This document shows, in pieces, positions 1-8,604 of a stretch of DNA of 64,000 nucleotides. Source of the stretch: Dictyobacter alpinus (GTDB taxonomy: Bacteria; Chloroflexota; Ktedonobacteria; Ktedonobacterales; Ktedonobacteraceae); the NCBI RefSeq assembly GCF_003967575.1, contig NZ_BIFT01000002.1, positions 3,038,001-3,102,000 of the forward strand. Direction: 5' to 3'. Each line of letters starts with the position of its first letter. The stretch's first letter is position 1. The notes beneath the pieces are model-generated. The model ran no database searches. It worked only from the letters and a program-made list of their open reading frames with translations, and was not told where the DNA came from. Made by a program: the position numbers and the translations under genes.

Positions 1-98
1 TGATCCCGAAAAAAATCGGCCTCAGCGGCAGTAAAAAGCTGTTTTACAACCACATAACCATTTTCATCAAAGAATTGTTTTATATCCGCAGCAATCAT
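1..98 (-). CDS. Phytanoyl-CoA dioxygenase (PhyH) family protein, N-terminal part only
   Basis: The first 32 codons are seen, read leftwards off the window edge. The peptide has the usual PhyH opening, FFDENGYVVVKQLF followed by an acidic helix, which in this family precedes the Fe(II)/2-oxoglutarate double-stranded beta-helix. The ATG at 96-98 is preceded by AAAGGA about ten bases upstream. The metal-binding HxD...H residues lie outside the window, so substrate and activity cannot be judged. The gene lies 246 bases downstream of trhO on the same strand. Confidence 0.6.
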   Translation of the reverse strand, partial: MIAADIKQFFDENGYVVVKQLFTAAEADFFRD

Positions 99-344
99 TT
101 TTTGTGCATCCTTTCCGTATACCTGAAAATGATATACATAAATAGGGAGTAACATCGTCGTTAGCTAAATGATAGCGTAAAAGGCGCCAAAAAGGGATAG
201 CTAGAATTGCTGCTATGTGTCTGAGATGCGCATCATTGTAATCGGTGAGCACTGGAAACAGGGTTGATGTTGTCTGGCAATGTGGTGAAAGTCGCAGCTA
301 TGGTGCTGCGCATAGAGCCTGCACAGCGTGCAGGCAGCTACAAG

Positions 345-1217
345 TTATGCGCGACAACCCTGGGGGCAGGTAAAAGGAGTATGTTCAGCGAGACAATCCG
401 AGCAGCAGATCAGGTGGCGATGGCAGGCATCGTTGGTACAATTGATATACTGTTCCGATGGTTGCTGGCAATAGACACAGCGACCCACAACCTCATGTTC
501 CGGCTCGCGATCGCTGGCAAAATCCATCAAGATACGATTATCGAAGACATACAGCTTGCCTTTAAAATGCTGATTAGGATACTTCTCCATATAGGTCACG
601 ATGCCATCCTTCAACTGATAGACATCCTGCATCCCATTTTTGAGCAGCAAACCCGTAGCCTTCTCGCAGCGCACGCCGCCTGTACAGACCGTCACCACCG
701 GAGCATCCGTCAACTGCTTCAATTCAGGTAGCACAGCAGGCAGATCGCGGAAATTCTCAATTGCAGGCAGGATCGCATTCTCGAAATGCCCACTTTTATG
801 CTCATAATCATTGCGCATATCGACCAGATAAAATTTCTTTCCGCTCTCATACCACTGATGCAACTCATCCGCCGACAGATACTTACCAGTCAACTGATTA
901 GGATTGACACCCCAATCCGCCACACTATTACTGATAATATCCGTGCGCACCTTCACCGACAAAGAAGGAAAAGCCTCGCCGGTCCCCTCGCTACGCTTAT
1001 AATTGATTTCCCGGAACGGTGGATACTCATTCATCGCCTGGACATACAGCTTGATCTTAGCAACCGGTCCCTCGACCGTGCCGTTGATGCCCTCAGGTGC
1101 AATAATGATGCGTCCCTTCAAGCCAAGCAACTGGCACAGAACCCGCTGCCACAGCTTCACCGCCTCCGGATCGGCAACCTCAACATATTTGTAATACAAC
1201 AAAATCTGGTAACTCAT
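345..1217 (-). CDS. trhO: tRNA uridine(34) hydroxylase, rhodanese-like (TrhO/YceA)
   Basis: In this family the protein makes 5-hydroxyuridine at the wobble position U34 of tRNAs, using oxygen, in the cytoplasm. An N-terminal acylphosphatase-like domain (about residues 1-95) includes APEGINGTVEG. A rhodanese domain (about 115-215) carries the active loop CTGGVRCEK with Cys178. A Cys-rich tail (about 245-288) has CVYC, CxxxxC and CSDC pairs, probably a zinc site. The length of 290 residues is a little short of the E. coli protein but matches Gram-positive homologues. It seems to be a single-gene unit. Confidence 0.93.
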   Translation of the reverse strand: MSYQILLYYKYVEVADPEAVKLWQRVLCQLLGLKGRIIIAPEGINGTVEGPVAKIKLYVQAMNEYPPFREINYKRSEGTGEAFPSLSVKVRTDIISNSVADWGVNPNQLTGKYLSADELHQWYESGKKFYLVDMRNDYEHKSGHFENAILPAIENFRDLPAVLPELKQLTDAPVVTVCTGGVRCEKATGLLLKNGMQDVYQLKDGIVTYMEKYPNQHFKGKLYVFDNRILMDFASDREPEHEVVGRCVYCQQPSEQYINCTNDACHRHLICCSDCLAEHTPFTCPQGCRA

Positions 1218-1262
1218 GCTGACAAGTATAGCACACTTTTACGGGTCCTTATAGAGGTTTTC

Positions 1263-1683
1263 TTACCAGGGGTGCCATTCATTTTTTGGCAACCACACCT
1301 ATGAGCGGAAGAGCGGAGACCCAATTCATTTCACATCATGGGTGCCGCCTGGAACGGAGAAACCGAAGCGTGTTGAAGCAACCGAATCGAGAGGCGAGGA
1401 GACGGCAACCCGCAAGGGGATTGCCCTACAATAGTCATGTCCAGGCCACTTTATCATACAAAAAATGGATGAGTACCATGGTATATTTTAAATAACGAAA
1501 CAAGAAAAAAAGACAGATGTAGGGCAATCCCCTTGCGGGTTGCCGTCTCCTCGCCCTATGTCAAAGCCCCTGTTTACGACCATGATCGCTGTCTTCTCGC
1601 CCCATGTGAAGGTCCTTGAGCATGTTCATGATGGGACGTATGCCGTTGCAAAAAAAATGAATGGCACCCTCTTACCAGGGGCG
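1263..1683. repeat. Nested inverted-repeat element, outer arms
   Basis: Two imperfect outer arms face each other. The left arm (about 1263-1293) reads CAGGGGTGCCATTCATTTTT and the right arm (about 1643-1683) carries its complement around AAATGAATGGCACC. Between them lies a perfect 38-bp inverted pair, listed separately. No transposase reading frame is present, so the shape is that of a non-autonomous element or the relic of one. The 1218-2066 stretch as a whole holds no credible gene. Confidence 0.5.
1393..1555. repeat. Perfect 38-bp inverted repeat with 87-bp spacer
   Basis: Positions 1393-1430 and 1518-1555 are exact reverse complements (core GGGGATTGCCCTACA / TGTAGGGCAATCCCC). The spacer is AT-rich. 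The GC-rich arms stand out from the surroundings. Transcription through the region would give a very stable stem. It does not sit at the end of a gene with a T-run, so a simple terminator is unlikely. Confidence 0.8.
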
Positions 1684-1747
1684 CTCAGAGATGGAACCCC
1701 TGCGATAGCGCCGGATGGTTCTGTATGGTGCGCTCAAGGAAGGTCCC

Positions 1748-1849
1748 GTTTGGGCACCGCGAGAGGGAACGTGTCAGGCGAGAGGAAACCGGATCGCGGG
1801 GAGACCGGGCCACCACGCTGCGGCGGGTGGCAAACGGCCGCTGAGGGCC
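1748..1849 (+). repeat. Dispersed repeat copy 1; possible group II intron 5' relic
   Basis: This GC-rich segment shares its start (GTTTGGGCACCGCG), its middle (ACCGGGCCACC) and its end (GGCCGCTGAGGGCC) with 47894-47990. A GTGCG lies just upstream at 1728-1732, which is how bacterial group II introns begin, and the alternation of short GC stems with GAGAGGAAAC-type loops looks like structured RNA. No reverse transcriptase/maturase is present. The intron reading is inference; the sharing of sequence with the second copy is seen directly. Confidence 0.45.
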
Positions 1850-2066
1850 GTAACTACGGGAACGTGGTCGTGATGAGGGAGGGGATCGCTGGGGTATGTA
1901 TGGTTTTTCTTCTCATGGCTGCGCTGGCAAAAAATGCATGACAGCCTTTTGGGAAGGGATAATAACGAGCAGATACGCTGTGGAAAATGGCAAGGCCTGG
2001 ATATTCTCTCAAAGAGCAGAAGCCGCGACCTGTTTGTGTGTCTTCTGCAAATGCGAAGGCCGCAGT

Positions 2067-3038
2067 TCAGTTGCTGCTGAGGTTTTGTTGTGCTGTAGAT
2101 GCTTGCTGCATGGCATAGGTGAGCTTGATAGTATGGGCGATAGCATATGCTTGTGCAAAAGCCTCTCTGGCCTGCTCTGATGCTTGTTTGCTCTGGCAGA
2201 TACGACCATGGGTGAGCAAAGCAAAAATATGAGCTTTCTGGATATGCATCTCCTCTGCCAGTTCACATGCTTGTTGACAGTGGAAGGAGGCCTGATCAGT
2301 GTTTTTCTGGTCGAGACAGACATCTGCAAGGACAATGTGCGCGAAGGGAAGATAAACATAGATGTTTGCTTGCTCAAGCTGTTGCAGTGACTCAGCAAAG
2401 TAGTGATGTGCCTGGGATAAATTTCCACGTACCTGTTCAAGAAAGCCAAGATGACGCAGGGCTTCAAAGGCTTCCCGTGGATAATTATGTTGTTGGGCAA
2501 GCTGGAGGGCCTGGGTATAGTATGTGCGTGCCGTCTCCATCTGGCCAAGGACATCTGAAATGAGTCCGACATAAAAGAGAGATTCGCTCATACCTCGATT
2601 ATCTTGCAGGCGACGTCGATGTTCTAATGCCTGCTGAAAGTAAGGTAGAAGCAGATGGGGGTCTCCCTCGCGCTTGTTTGAAGCGGCCATATAGTGAGCA
2701 TATCCGATGCTTTGCAAAGCATCAGCCAGCAGATGGGGAGTATCCGTCTTTTGTGCAATAACTTTTGCCTCTTCCAACACCAAGAGAGCATCTTCAATCG
2801 GGGTATTTTCAAAATTTGTTTTGACGGCTAGCATATTTCCATAAACAAGTTTCAGCTGAGCCTGTGCTGTTGCAGTAGTTTCTGGTCGTTGGATCAATTG
2901 CATACCCATCTGGCATATTTCAAGCGCCGGTTCCAGTTGGCCAGACTGAAAATAGGCTTGTGCCGTCGTCTCCAACGTAAGAAGCAACGTGCTGATATGT
3001 GCGGCAAGTGTTTGCTGATCTGGTAGCAATGATGCCAT
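2067..3038 (-). CDS. Tetratricopeptide-repeat protein
   Basis: A 323-residue protein made almost wholly of TPR-type helix pairs of about 40 residues. The recurring A...Y...L...A pattern is visible, for example around LLPYFQQALEHRRRLQDN, ARTYYTQALQLAQQ and AHHYFAESLQQLEQ. There is no DNA-binding, kinase or NB-ARC domain and no signal peptide, so it is probably a cytoplasmic scaffold. It resembles the C-terminal TPR part of larger regulators, but here it stands alone. The ATG follows AGAGGG at good spacing. It lies 60 bases downstream of the SnoaL-like gene on the same strand, so the two may be co-transcribed. Confidence 0.75.
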   Translation of the reverse strand: MASLLPDQQTLAAHISTLLLTLETTAQAYFQSGQLEPALEICQMGMQLIQRPETTATAQAQLKLVYGNMLAVKTNFENTPIEDALLVLEEAKVIAQKTDTPHLLADALQSIGYAHYMAASNKREGDPHLLLPYFQQALEHRRRLQDNRGMSESLFYVGLISDVLGQMETARTYYTQALQLAQQHNYPREAFEALRHLGFLEQVRGNLSQAHHYFAESLQQLEQANIYVYLPFAHIVLADVCLDQKNTDQASFHCQQACELAEEMHIQKAHIFALLTHGRICQSKQASEQAREAFAQAYAIAHTIKLTYAMQQASTAQQNLSSN

Positions 3039-3098
3039 AAATCCCTCTTTCTATGCTGGATTACAAAGCAGTCCACCTCACGAGTTGGTGTTGTGATG

Positions 3099-3422
3099 CT
3101 AGTGGATTTCCAAGCGCTCGATCAGTTCTCCTCGTAGGGTCAAAGAAAAGGTAGCAGGTCCAGTATAGCCACCAGTAGATTTGATTTGTAGTGCTACGAG
3201 CGTGCCGGCAGGATTTATTTCTTGTAGTACATCGATATGCATCTGGACGCCAAATGTTTCTCGTTGTGCCCAGGTACGGATCGCATCGTATCCTGAGTAG
3301 GTTGGGCCATCCATAACGATAGCATCCTGTGTGAAGAGAGGCATGAAGTCGTTGATTTGATCTTGATTGATGGCCTCAATGACGCGGCGCATATGTGGAG
3401 AATGCAATAAGGTTACATCCAT
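3099..3422 (-). CDS. SnoaL-like/NTF2-fold small protein
   Basis: A 107-residue protein with the pattern of the NTF2/SnoaL fold: N-terminal helices (RRVIEAINQDQINDFMPLFTQ), then AIVMDGPTYSGYDAIRTW, then a curved sheet. Members act as polyketide cyclases, isomerases or ligand-binding proteins; nothing here identifies a substrate. The start follows AGGAGCT. It lies between the P450 (88 bases upstream) and the TPR gene on one strand. A three-gene unit around an oxidative step is plausible, but this is inferred from spacing alone. Confidence 0.7.
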   Translation of the reverse strand: MDVTLLHSPHMRRVIEAINQDQINDFMPLFTQDAIVMDGPTYSGYDAIRTWAQRETFGVQMHIDVLQEINPAGTLVALQIKSTGGYTGPATFSLTLRGELIERLEIH

Positions 3423-3510
3423 AGTTTTTAGCTCCTGATAGTAAAGTAGCGCTTAGCACAATGAGTGAAGCGCTACTTGGATAGGTAAAGGTATAACAAT
3501 CAGCGTATGT

Positions 3511-4866
3511 TTAGTGGCGGTGCTCACGAAGGCGTACGCGGAACGAGTAGCCAAAGGTGGGAGCGGGATCATTGCGTACACGCAGAGATGCCTGGGGATC
3601 AACACGTTCCAGACGGACGCTATGTAGAAGGGTTGCCAGCACCAATACGATCTGGGCTTCGGCGGCTCCCGCGCCCAGGCACAGGTGGGTGCCGATGCCG
3701 AAGGGAGCGTATGCGCCACGCTGTTTATGTTCTTTGCGTTCCGCGCTATAACGCTCGATATCAAATGTATAGGGATCGGGATAGAACTCAGGCAGGAAAT
3801 GACTGACCGTAGTCGCAATAATTACATTTTGTCCCTTTTTGATCTGGTGACCAGCAAAGGCAAAATCTTTGGCTGCGATACGATTGACGACTGGACTGAT
3901 CGAGTGCATGCGTAGTGTCTCCATCATGGCAGAATGGAGCACGCCATGGCCGCGAATCTGTTCCTGTGTCGGGAGACCCTGCGAGAAGAGCTCATCGGCC
4001 GCGGCTTCACATTGTTCCAGAATTGAAGGATGCTTTAGCAATTCATAGAGCATAAAGCTACATTCATTTGCCGCCGTATCCAGGCCCGCTACGAATGGAC
4101 CGAGAGAGGCAAAGGCGATCTGCTCTTCACTACTCAACATCTCTTGAAAAGCCGGATCCTGGCTGGCCGTCAAAATACCATCAATCAAATCTTTAGTCGT
4201 ACGCGTAGTAGCTCGATGCTCGGCAACGATATCCTGTCCCATTTTCAAATAATGTTGTCTGGCCCGCTGGTAAACTGGCAATTTCAGCATAAAGTTTGGC
4301 ATTTGTTTGGTTACATAGACATTTAGTGCAAAGCGGACTGAGGTGATCATATATTGTAGATTATCGCCGGGAGCATAATTGGCCAGCGCGCGCCCCAGTT
4401 GCTCGGTCACAATCATGCGAAAAAGATAGAGGGCGGGTATCTCTTCACCAACCGGGAGGCGATTAAGAACAGCCTCGGCAATATCCACCAGCATGGGTAT
4501 ATCTGCAAGTAACCGGCTCACTGAATAAGCTGGCTTAAAGAGCTTGCGCAGCTGTGCATGATTTTCCCCATCGATAGCTGATAAGTGCTGTTCAGCGCCG
4601 AACTCCAGGCCAAATTTATGCCAGAGTTCATAAGAACTGAATTTATCAGTCCCCTCTTTTGTAACAAATGTATTTGCCTCCGGCCCGGCCATAACCACCA
4701 TTTCCTGGTTAAGCGCACGCACGCGGAAAATTGGTCCTAGCTGTCTGTATTGTTCGACAAGAAAAGCCACTAGATCCTGACGCATTGCCAGCGCGCTACC
4801 AAGTAATGGCAATCCTGGTGCCAGTGGTGGTGATGGAAGAAGATCTGTTACCGCATCGACAGTCAT
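3511..4866 (-). CDS. Cytochrome P450
   Basis: A soluble bacterial P450 of 451 residues with all hallmarks: I-helix VAGLDTAANE (259-268), K-helix ETLR (316-319), and heme loop FGIGTHLCLG (389-398) with Cys396 as iron ligand. The oxygen-activating acid/alcohol pair is D263-T264. No redox partner (ferredoxin or reductase) gene is nearby. It heads a possible unit with the SnoaL-like and TPR genes downstream. The ATG follows GGAGG in the 4867 region. The substrate is unknown. The other intact P450 in the window (19140) is clearly a different subfamily. Confidence 0.93.
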   Translation of the reverse strand: MTVDAVTDLLPSPPLAPGLPLLGSALAMRQDLVAFLVEQYRQLGPIFRVRALNQEMVVMAGPEANTFVTKEGTDKFSSYELWHKFGLEFGAEQHLSAIDGENHAQLRKLFKPAYSVSRLLADIPMLVDIAEAVLNRLPVGEEIPALYLFRMIVTEQLGRALANYAPGDNLQYMITSVRFALNVYVTKQMPNFMLKLPVYQRARQHYLKMGQDIVAEHRATTRTTKDLIDGILTASQDPAFQEMLSSEEQIAFASLGPFVAGLDTAANECSFMLYELLKHPSILEQCEAAADELFSQGLPTQEQIRGHGVLHSAMMETLRMHSISPVVNRIAAKDFAFAGHQIKKGQNVIIATTVSHFLPEFYPDPYTFDIERYSAERKEHKQRGAYAPFGIGTHLCLGAGAAEAQIVLVLATLLHSVRLERVDPQASLRVRNDPAPTFGYSFRVRLREHRH

Positions 4867-4933
4867 TTATCCTCCAGTAGTAACTCATGTAATTATAAAA
4901 CAAACAAATGTCAACTATGATCATACCATATGA

Positions 4934-5098
4934 ATAGTTAAATAACTTCATGTGCAAGTTTTATCCCTCACACCTCGCGCCTACGGCTCTCGCTTGTTTT
5001 GAGGAGGAACATGGCGAGGCGGTTGCAACCGCCTCGCCATGTTCCTCCTCAAAACAAGTGGGTATGTGGAAAAATTGAACATGAAGTTATTTAACTAT
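4934..5098. repeat. MITE-like 165-bp palindromic element
   Basis: Positions 4934-4953 and 5079-5098 are exact inverted 20-mers (core AGTTAAATAACTTCATG), and inside them lies a perfect 66-bp palindrome. The intervening arms are also partly complementary. It fills the gap between the P450 and the lacI-type gene. It encodes nothing and has no obvious target duplication. The gap 4867-5251 holds nothing else that I can recognise. Confidence 0.7.
4993..5058. repeat. Perfect 66-bp palindrome
   Basis: Two 33-base arms (4993-5025 and 5026-5058) are exact reverse complements with no loop; the centre is GGCGGTTG/CAACCGCC and the outer end is CTTGTTTTGAGG. It is able to extrude as a cruciform. It has T-rich ends on both strands, so a bidirectional terminator role between the two leftward genes is possible. 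Confidence 0.85.
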
Positions 5099-5251
5099 AT
5101 ATGTAGGTTTTTGGGCTGATAACTCACATCTACGGCAATCGTTGTTTTTATACATAAATATTGAAAATACATGATCCTGAGTTTGCGGTGTCTAGAAAGC
5201 GAAAAGCTAGATAAAGTAGGCAGCGAGAGATGAGGTCTGATGTCTGCGTTA

Positions 5252-6313
5252 TCAAGTAGACTCCGGGGCGGGTCCGGTTGAGTCACGGATAATGAGTTGG
5301 GCGGGTACCTCCATCAAGACAGGTGGACGGTCACGCTGGCTGAGACGTTCGAGGGTGAGTTGCGCGGCCTTCGCGCCGATGAGGCGGGCATTATAGTCGA
5401 TGGTGGTTAAAGGTGGAACGCTGTATCTGGCCTGAGGAATATTATCGAAGCTAATCACACTCATCTGAGCGGGGACCTGGATCTTTTGCTCGGCAAGAGC
5501 GGCTAGGACACCGATGGCCAGCAGGTCATTGACGACGATCAGTGCAGTTGGACGTGTAGCTACTGGTTGGGACGCGAGCAGAGCGGATGTTGCGTTATAG
5601 CCATCATCGATAGTAGGACCACAGCGAGAGATCCATTCTTCCTGGACAGGAATGCCCATTTGCTGTTGGATCTGCAGACAGGTCTGCAGACGGTCATTGA
5701 GCAATTGATGGTTAGCGACGCCATAGATATAGCCAATACGCCGATGACCTGCTGAAGCCAGATGCTGTAATACTAATTGTTCACCCGTTGTAGCCTGGGG
5801 GACTACACTATCAATATCGGCATCAAAGAGCGTATCGCGACGGAAGCTGAGACTAGTGATGGCATAGCCACGCTCATGGAGCGAGCGCACCTCAGCAAGT
5901 AGAGCGCGACCAGTGCCAGAAAGCAGGATCAAAGCATCGCTACGCTTCTGCTGCAGCCAGGTAAAACATTGTCGTTCACGATCCTCGCTGAAATCAGTAA
6001 TAAAGATCGACGTGCTATAACCATGGTCCTGTGCATAACTATTGATGCCACTCACAATTTGCATATAGTGTGGATTATTCGCATCCGGGATCGCCACGCC
6101 AAGCGTCTGAGAAGCCTGAGTACGCAGATTGCGCGCCGCCTCCAGAGGATGATAGTTTAATTGCATCACCGCGTTATGCACCCGGCTCCGCGTCTCTGGC
6201 GAAATATTAGCCGTTGCCACATTATTCAAGACCAGCGAAACAGTCGTGCGAGAGACCCCTGCCAGAAGAGCCACGTCACGTATCGTTGGTCTTTTTACCT
6301 GTGAGTTCTCCAA
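5252..6313 (-). CDS. LacI-family transcriptional repressor
   Basis: A 353-residue LacI-type regulator. The N-terminal HTH (about 9-32: TIRDVALLAGVSRTTVSLVL) and hinge are followed by a periplasmic-binding-like effector domain with the usual blocks (VAIPDANNPHYMQIVSGI, GYIYGV, PTALIVVNDLLAIGVL, ISFDNI). It is transcribed away from the ABC permease genes, and two similar CG-centred operator candidates lie in the intergenic region, one just after the permease promoter. The likely job is repression of the transport/dehydratase operon, released by a sugar or sugar acid. The effector is not deducible. Confidence 0.92.
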   Translation of the reverse strand: MENSQVKRPTIRDVALLAGVSRTTVSLVLNNVATANISPETRSRVHNAVMQLNYHPLEAARNLRTQASQTLGVAIPDANNPHYMQIVSGINSYAQDHGYSTSIFITDFSEDRERQCFTWLQQKRSDALILLSGTGRALLAEVRSLHERGYAITSLSFRRDTLFDADIDSVVPQATTGEQLVLQHLASAGHRRIGYIYGVANHQLLNDRLQTCLQIQQQMGIPVQEEWISRCGPTIDDGYNATSALLASQPVATRPTALIVVNDLLAIGVLAALAEQKIQVPAQMSVISFDNIPQARYSVPPLTTIDYNARLIGAKAAQLTLERLSQRDRPPVLMEVPAQLIIRDSTGPAPEST

Positions 6314-6353
6314 AGCTACCTGTACCCTCTATCATACGCGCATATACCTAAGA

Positions 6354-6378
6354 AAAACGTTTTACTAATTCGATTTAC
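6354..6378. promoter_or_regulatory. Operator candidate O1 for the LacI-type repressor
   Basis: TTTACTAATTCGATTTAC (6361-6378) has the palindromic core TAAWTCGAWTTA with central CG, typical of LacI-family sites, and matches O2 at 15 of 18 positions. A further perfect 10-mer, AAAACGTTTT (6354-6363), overlaps its left side. It lies just upstream of the repressor gene, suggesting autoregulation. Confidence 0.6.
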
Positions 6379-6431
6379 CTCATTCGAAGTATACCGAGCA
6401 GCGCATTTTTTGTCAATATTTCTCGGGAGCC

Positions 6432-6460
6432 TTGACTTATCAAGGATGTATGCTTATACT
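6432..6460 (+). promoter_or_regulatory. Sigma-70-type promoter of the ABC/dehydratase operon
   Basis: TTGACT at 6432-6437 and TATACT at 6455-6460 are separated by exactly 17 bases. The predicted start near 6467 lies a few bases before operator O2, so a bound repressor would block initiation. The leader to the permease ATG is about 155 bases. Confidence 0.7.
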
Positions 6461-6477
6461 TTGGATAAGTAAACTGA

Positions 6478-6495
6478 TTTACTAAATCGAATTAT
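6478..6495. promoter_or_regulatory. Operator candidate O2 for the LacI-type repressor
   Basis: TTTACTAAATCGAATTAT repeats O1 with three differences and has the same CG-centred palindrome. Its place just downstream of the expected transcription start is the classical one for repression. Two sites 117 bp apart (start to start) could allow looping. Confidence 0.6.
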
Positions 6496-6622
6496 TATTT
6501 GTTTGCTAGCTTCTATGGATGAATGAGATCATCCATTTGCATACAATAACACGGGGTCGTCTGTTGGCAGTGGCGCGGCAGGCGGTGCGATTATTTTGTA
6601 TCGATGTCGAAGGAGCATTGGC

Positions 6623-7579
6623 ATGCAGACTGTTTTTCGTCCTGATCAGGCTGAGGTGGGGAGTCCTGTGCGTAAAAAGAGACGCGCGGGGCTATTCGGG
6701 CTCTTGCGGCGGACATGGATGTTGTATCTTCCGCTTTTGCCGCTCTTTGTGTGCCTGGGATTCTTCAGTTATTATCCAGCTTTTAGCGGCCTCTATCATG
6801 CATTTTTTGATTGGCGACCAGGTTTTGATTCTCCATTTGTGGGCTTTAAGAACTTTGCAGCCATGATCCTAGATAGCATCTTTGTGTTGTCATTTGCTAA
6901 TATCATCAAGTTCTTTATCTTCGGGGTAACGCTGGCCTGGGTCGTGCCGTTATTTGCGGCAGAACTGGTGCTGGCACATTCAAGTAAGCGCTGGCAGTTT
7001 ATTTTCCGCACCCTGTTGATTGTGCCGATCGCGTTTCCGATGGTCGTAGTATTTTATCTATGGGGATTTATGTATGAGCCGAATATTGGCATGCTCAATA
7101 CACTGCTGCATGCAATCGGCTTAAGTGGCCTGGAGCGCAACTGGCTGGGTGATCCAAATATCGCGCTCTACTCACTAATGTTTCTGGGTTTTCCCTGGAT
7201 TGCCAGTACTCCATTCCTGCTCTTCCTGGCCGGCTTGCAGACGATTCCAGGTGAAATTTTTGATGCAGCCTCAATTGATGGAGCATCCTGGTTTACCCGT
7301 ATCCTGAAAATCGATATTCCACTCCTAACAGGCCAGTTCCGGCTCCTGTTTGTGCTGGCCATCATCAACTATGTGCAGCTTGCGATTCCAATGGCCTTGC
7401 TGACTAATGGAGGGCCTGCCTACTCGACGATGACACCAGCCCTGTATATGGTCAATCAAGCATTTTACAACGGCAATTGGGGCTATGCAGCCGCCTTATC
7501 ATCCATCCTTTTCATGATTACTGCGCTCTTTAGTGTGGTCTCCCTACGTACAAGAAGGCAAGCTGTTACAACCGCATAA
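6623..7579 (+). CDS. Carbohydrate ABC transporter permease, MalF/UgpA type
   Basis: An inner-membrane subunit of a CUT1-type sugar importer, 318 residues with about six membrane helices. The EAA loop that contacts the ATPase is visible as EIFDAASIDGASWFTRILKI. I chose the ATG at 6623 (MQTVFRP) because AAGGAG lies at the right distance; an in-frame ATG at 6596 has no such site. It is first in an operon with the second permease, the binding protein, a dehydratase and an SDR. No ATPase gene is in the operon, so a shared MsmX/UgpC-like ATPase encoded elsewhere is likely. Confidence 0.9.
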   Translation: MQTVFRPDQAEVGSPVRKKRRAGLFGLLRRTWMLYLPLLPLFVCLGFFSYYPAFSGLYHAFFDWRPGFDSPFVGFKNFAAMILDSIFVLSFANIIKFFIFGVTLAWVVPLFAAELVLAHSSKRWQFIFRTLLIVPIAFPMVVVFYLWGFMYEPNIGMLNTLLHAIGLSGLERNWLGDPNIALYSLMFLGFPWIASTPFLLFLAGLQTIPGEIFDAASIDGASWFTRILKIDIPLLTGQFRLLFVLAIINYVQLAIPMALLTNGGPAYSTMTPALYMVNQAFYNGNWGYAAALSSILFMITALFSVVSLRTRRQAVTTA

Positions 7580-7689
7580 TGGATGCCTGAAAAATTCTCT
7601 TCCTGTGCAAGGATAGATTGTTACATATAAATATATAGCACCCTTGTAGATCGTTAAGCGTGCCCACCAGCTTGAAAGGATCATTGAGC

Positions 7690-8526
7690 ATGTCAACACG
7701 CCAGGGACGTCGTGATTTTTTCATCGGCAGTATCTTGATGATATTGGTCATCCTGACCTTATTTCCTTTTCTCTTTATGTTAATTACCTCATTAAAGGAT
7801 AACGACCAGTTTCGCGCATCCTACTGGATTCCCTCGTTCCCATTACACTTTGAGAACTATGCTGTAGCATGGGGGCAGATCAGCGTATATATCATGAACT
7901 CATTGATCATCGCTATCAGTTCGATGATTGGTGTACTCGTACTCAGTTCAATCGCCGCCTTCGTCTTTGCCCGCTATAACTTCCTGGGGCGTAACTTTCT
8001 CTTTACCATGATCGCCATTCTCCTGATGGTCCCATCCATCTCAAGTCTGGTCCCACTCTTTATCCTGATCCGCGACATGGGACTGGTCAATACACGGCTG
8101 GCATTGATCCTGCCGTATATTGCCAGCGGCTCCATTTTTGCCACATTTTTGATGCGTACATTTTTTCAGCAGGTGCCGCAGGAACTATTTGAGGCCGCCC
8201 ACATCGACGGAGCGGCCGGCTGGCAGGCATACTTTTATGTCATGCTGCCCCTCTCAGGACCGATCATCGGCACCATCATCCTGTTAACCTTAACCAATGT
8301 CTGGAACGACTACTTCTGGCCGTTACTCACCCTGACCGATGATAGCCTGAGAACGGTGACCACAGGTCTGGCCTTTTTGCAGGGACAGAACGTTACCCTG
8401 TGGGGACCGCTGTTCGCCGGCTACGTCCTGGCCAGTCTGCCCCTGGTCGTCGTCTATTTCCTGGCTTCACGCTACTTTATCGCTGGAGTGGGTGGTGTTG
8501 TAGGTGGTGGGGAGATGCTCAAGTAG
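7690..8526 (+). CDS. Carbohydrate ABC transporter permease, MalG/UgpE type
   Basis: The second membrane subunit of the importer, 278 residues with six predicted helices. The EAA loop reads ELFEAAHIDGAAGWQAYFYV, with LPLSGP after it. The ATG at 7690 follows AAAGGA; the upstream in-frame ATG at 7660 lacks a ribosome site. The gap of 110 bases after the first permease contains no strong terminator. The short Gly/Val-rich tail (GVGGVVGGGEMLK) is typical of this subunit type. Confidence 0.92.
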   Translation: MSTRQGRRDFFIGSILMILVILTLFPFLFMLITSLKDNDQFRASYWIPSFPLHFENYAVAWGQISVYIMNSLIIAISSMIGVLVLSSIAAFVFARYNFLGRNFLFTMIAILLMVPSISSLVPLFILIRDMGLVNTRLALILPYIASGSIFATFLMRTFFQQVPQELFEAAHIDGAAGWQAYFYVMLPLSGPIIGTIILLTLTNVWNDYFWPLLTLTDDSLRTVTTGLAFLQGQNVTLWGPLFAGYVLASLPLVVVYFLASRYFIAGVGGVVGGGEMLK

Positions 8527-8604
8527 GTATGGTAGCACAGGTAGTTTAACTGAATTTATCGCGTATCTTTCTTTATTGGTTGTATTTGAAAGGACTCATG
8601 TTTT

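Noticed and set aside
786..1304. 172-codon open frame opposite trhO
   Set aside because: It is antisense to a strongly conserved gene and has no start signal.
1540..1941. 133-codon frame in the repeat region
   Set aside because: It starts inside a perfect inverted repeat and crosses the structured dispersed repeat; no protein family fits.
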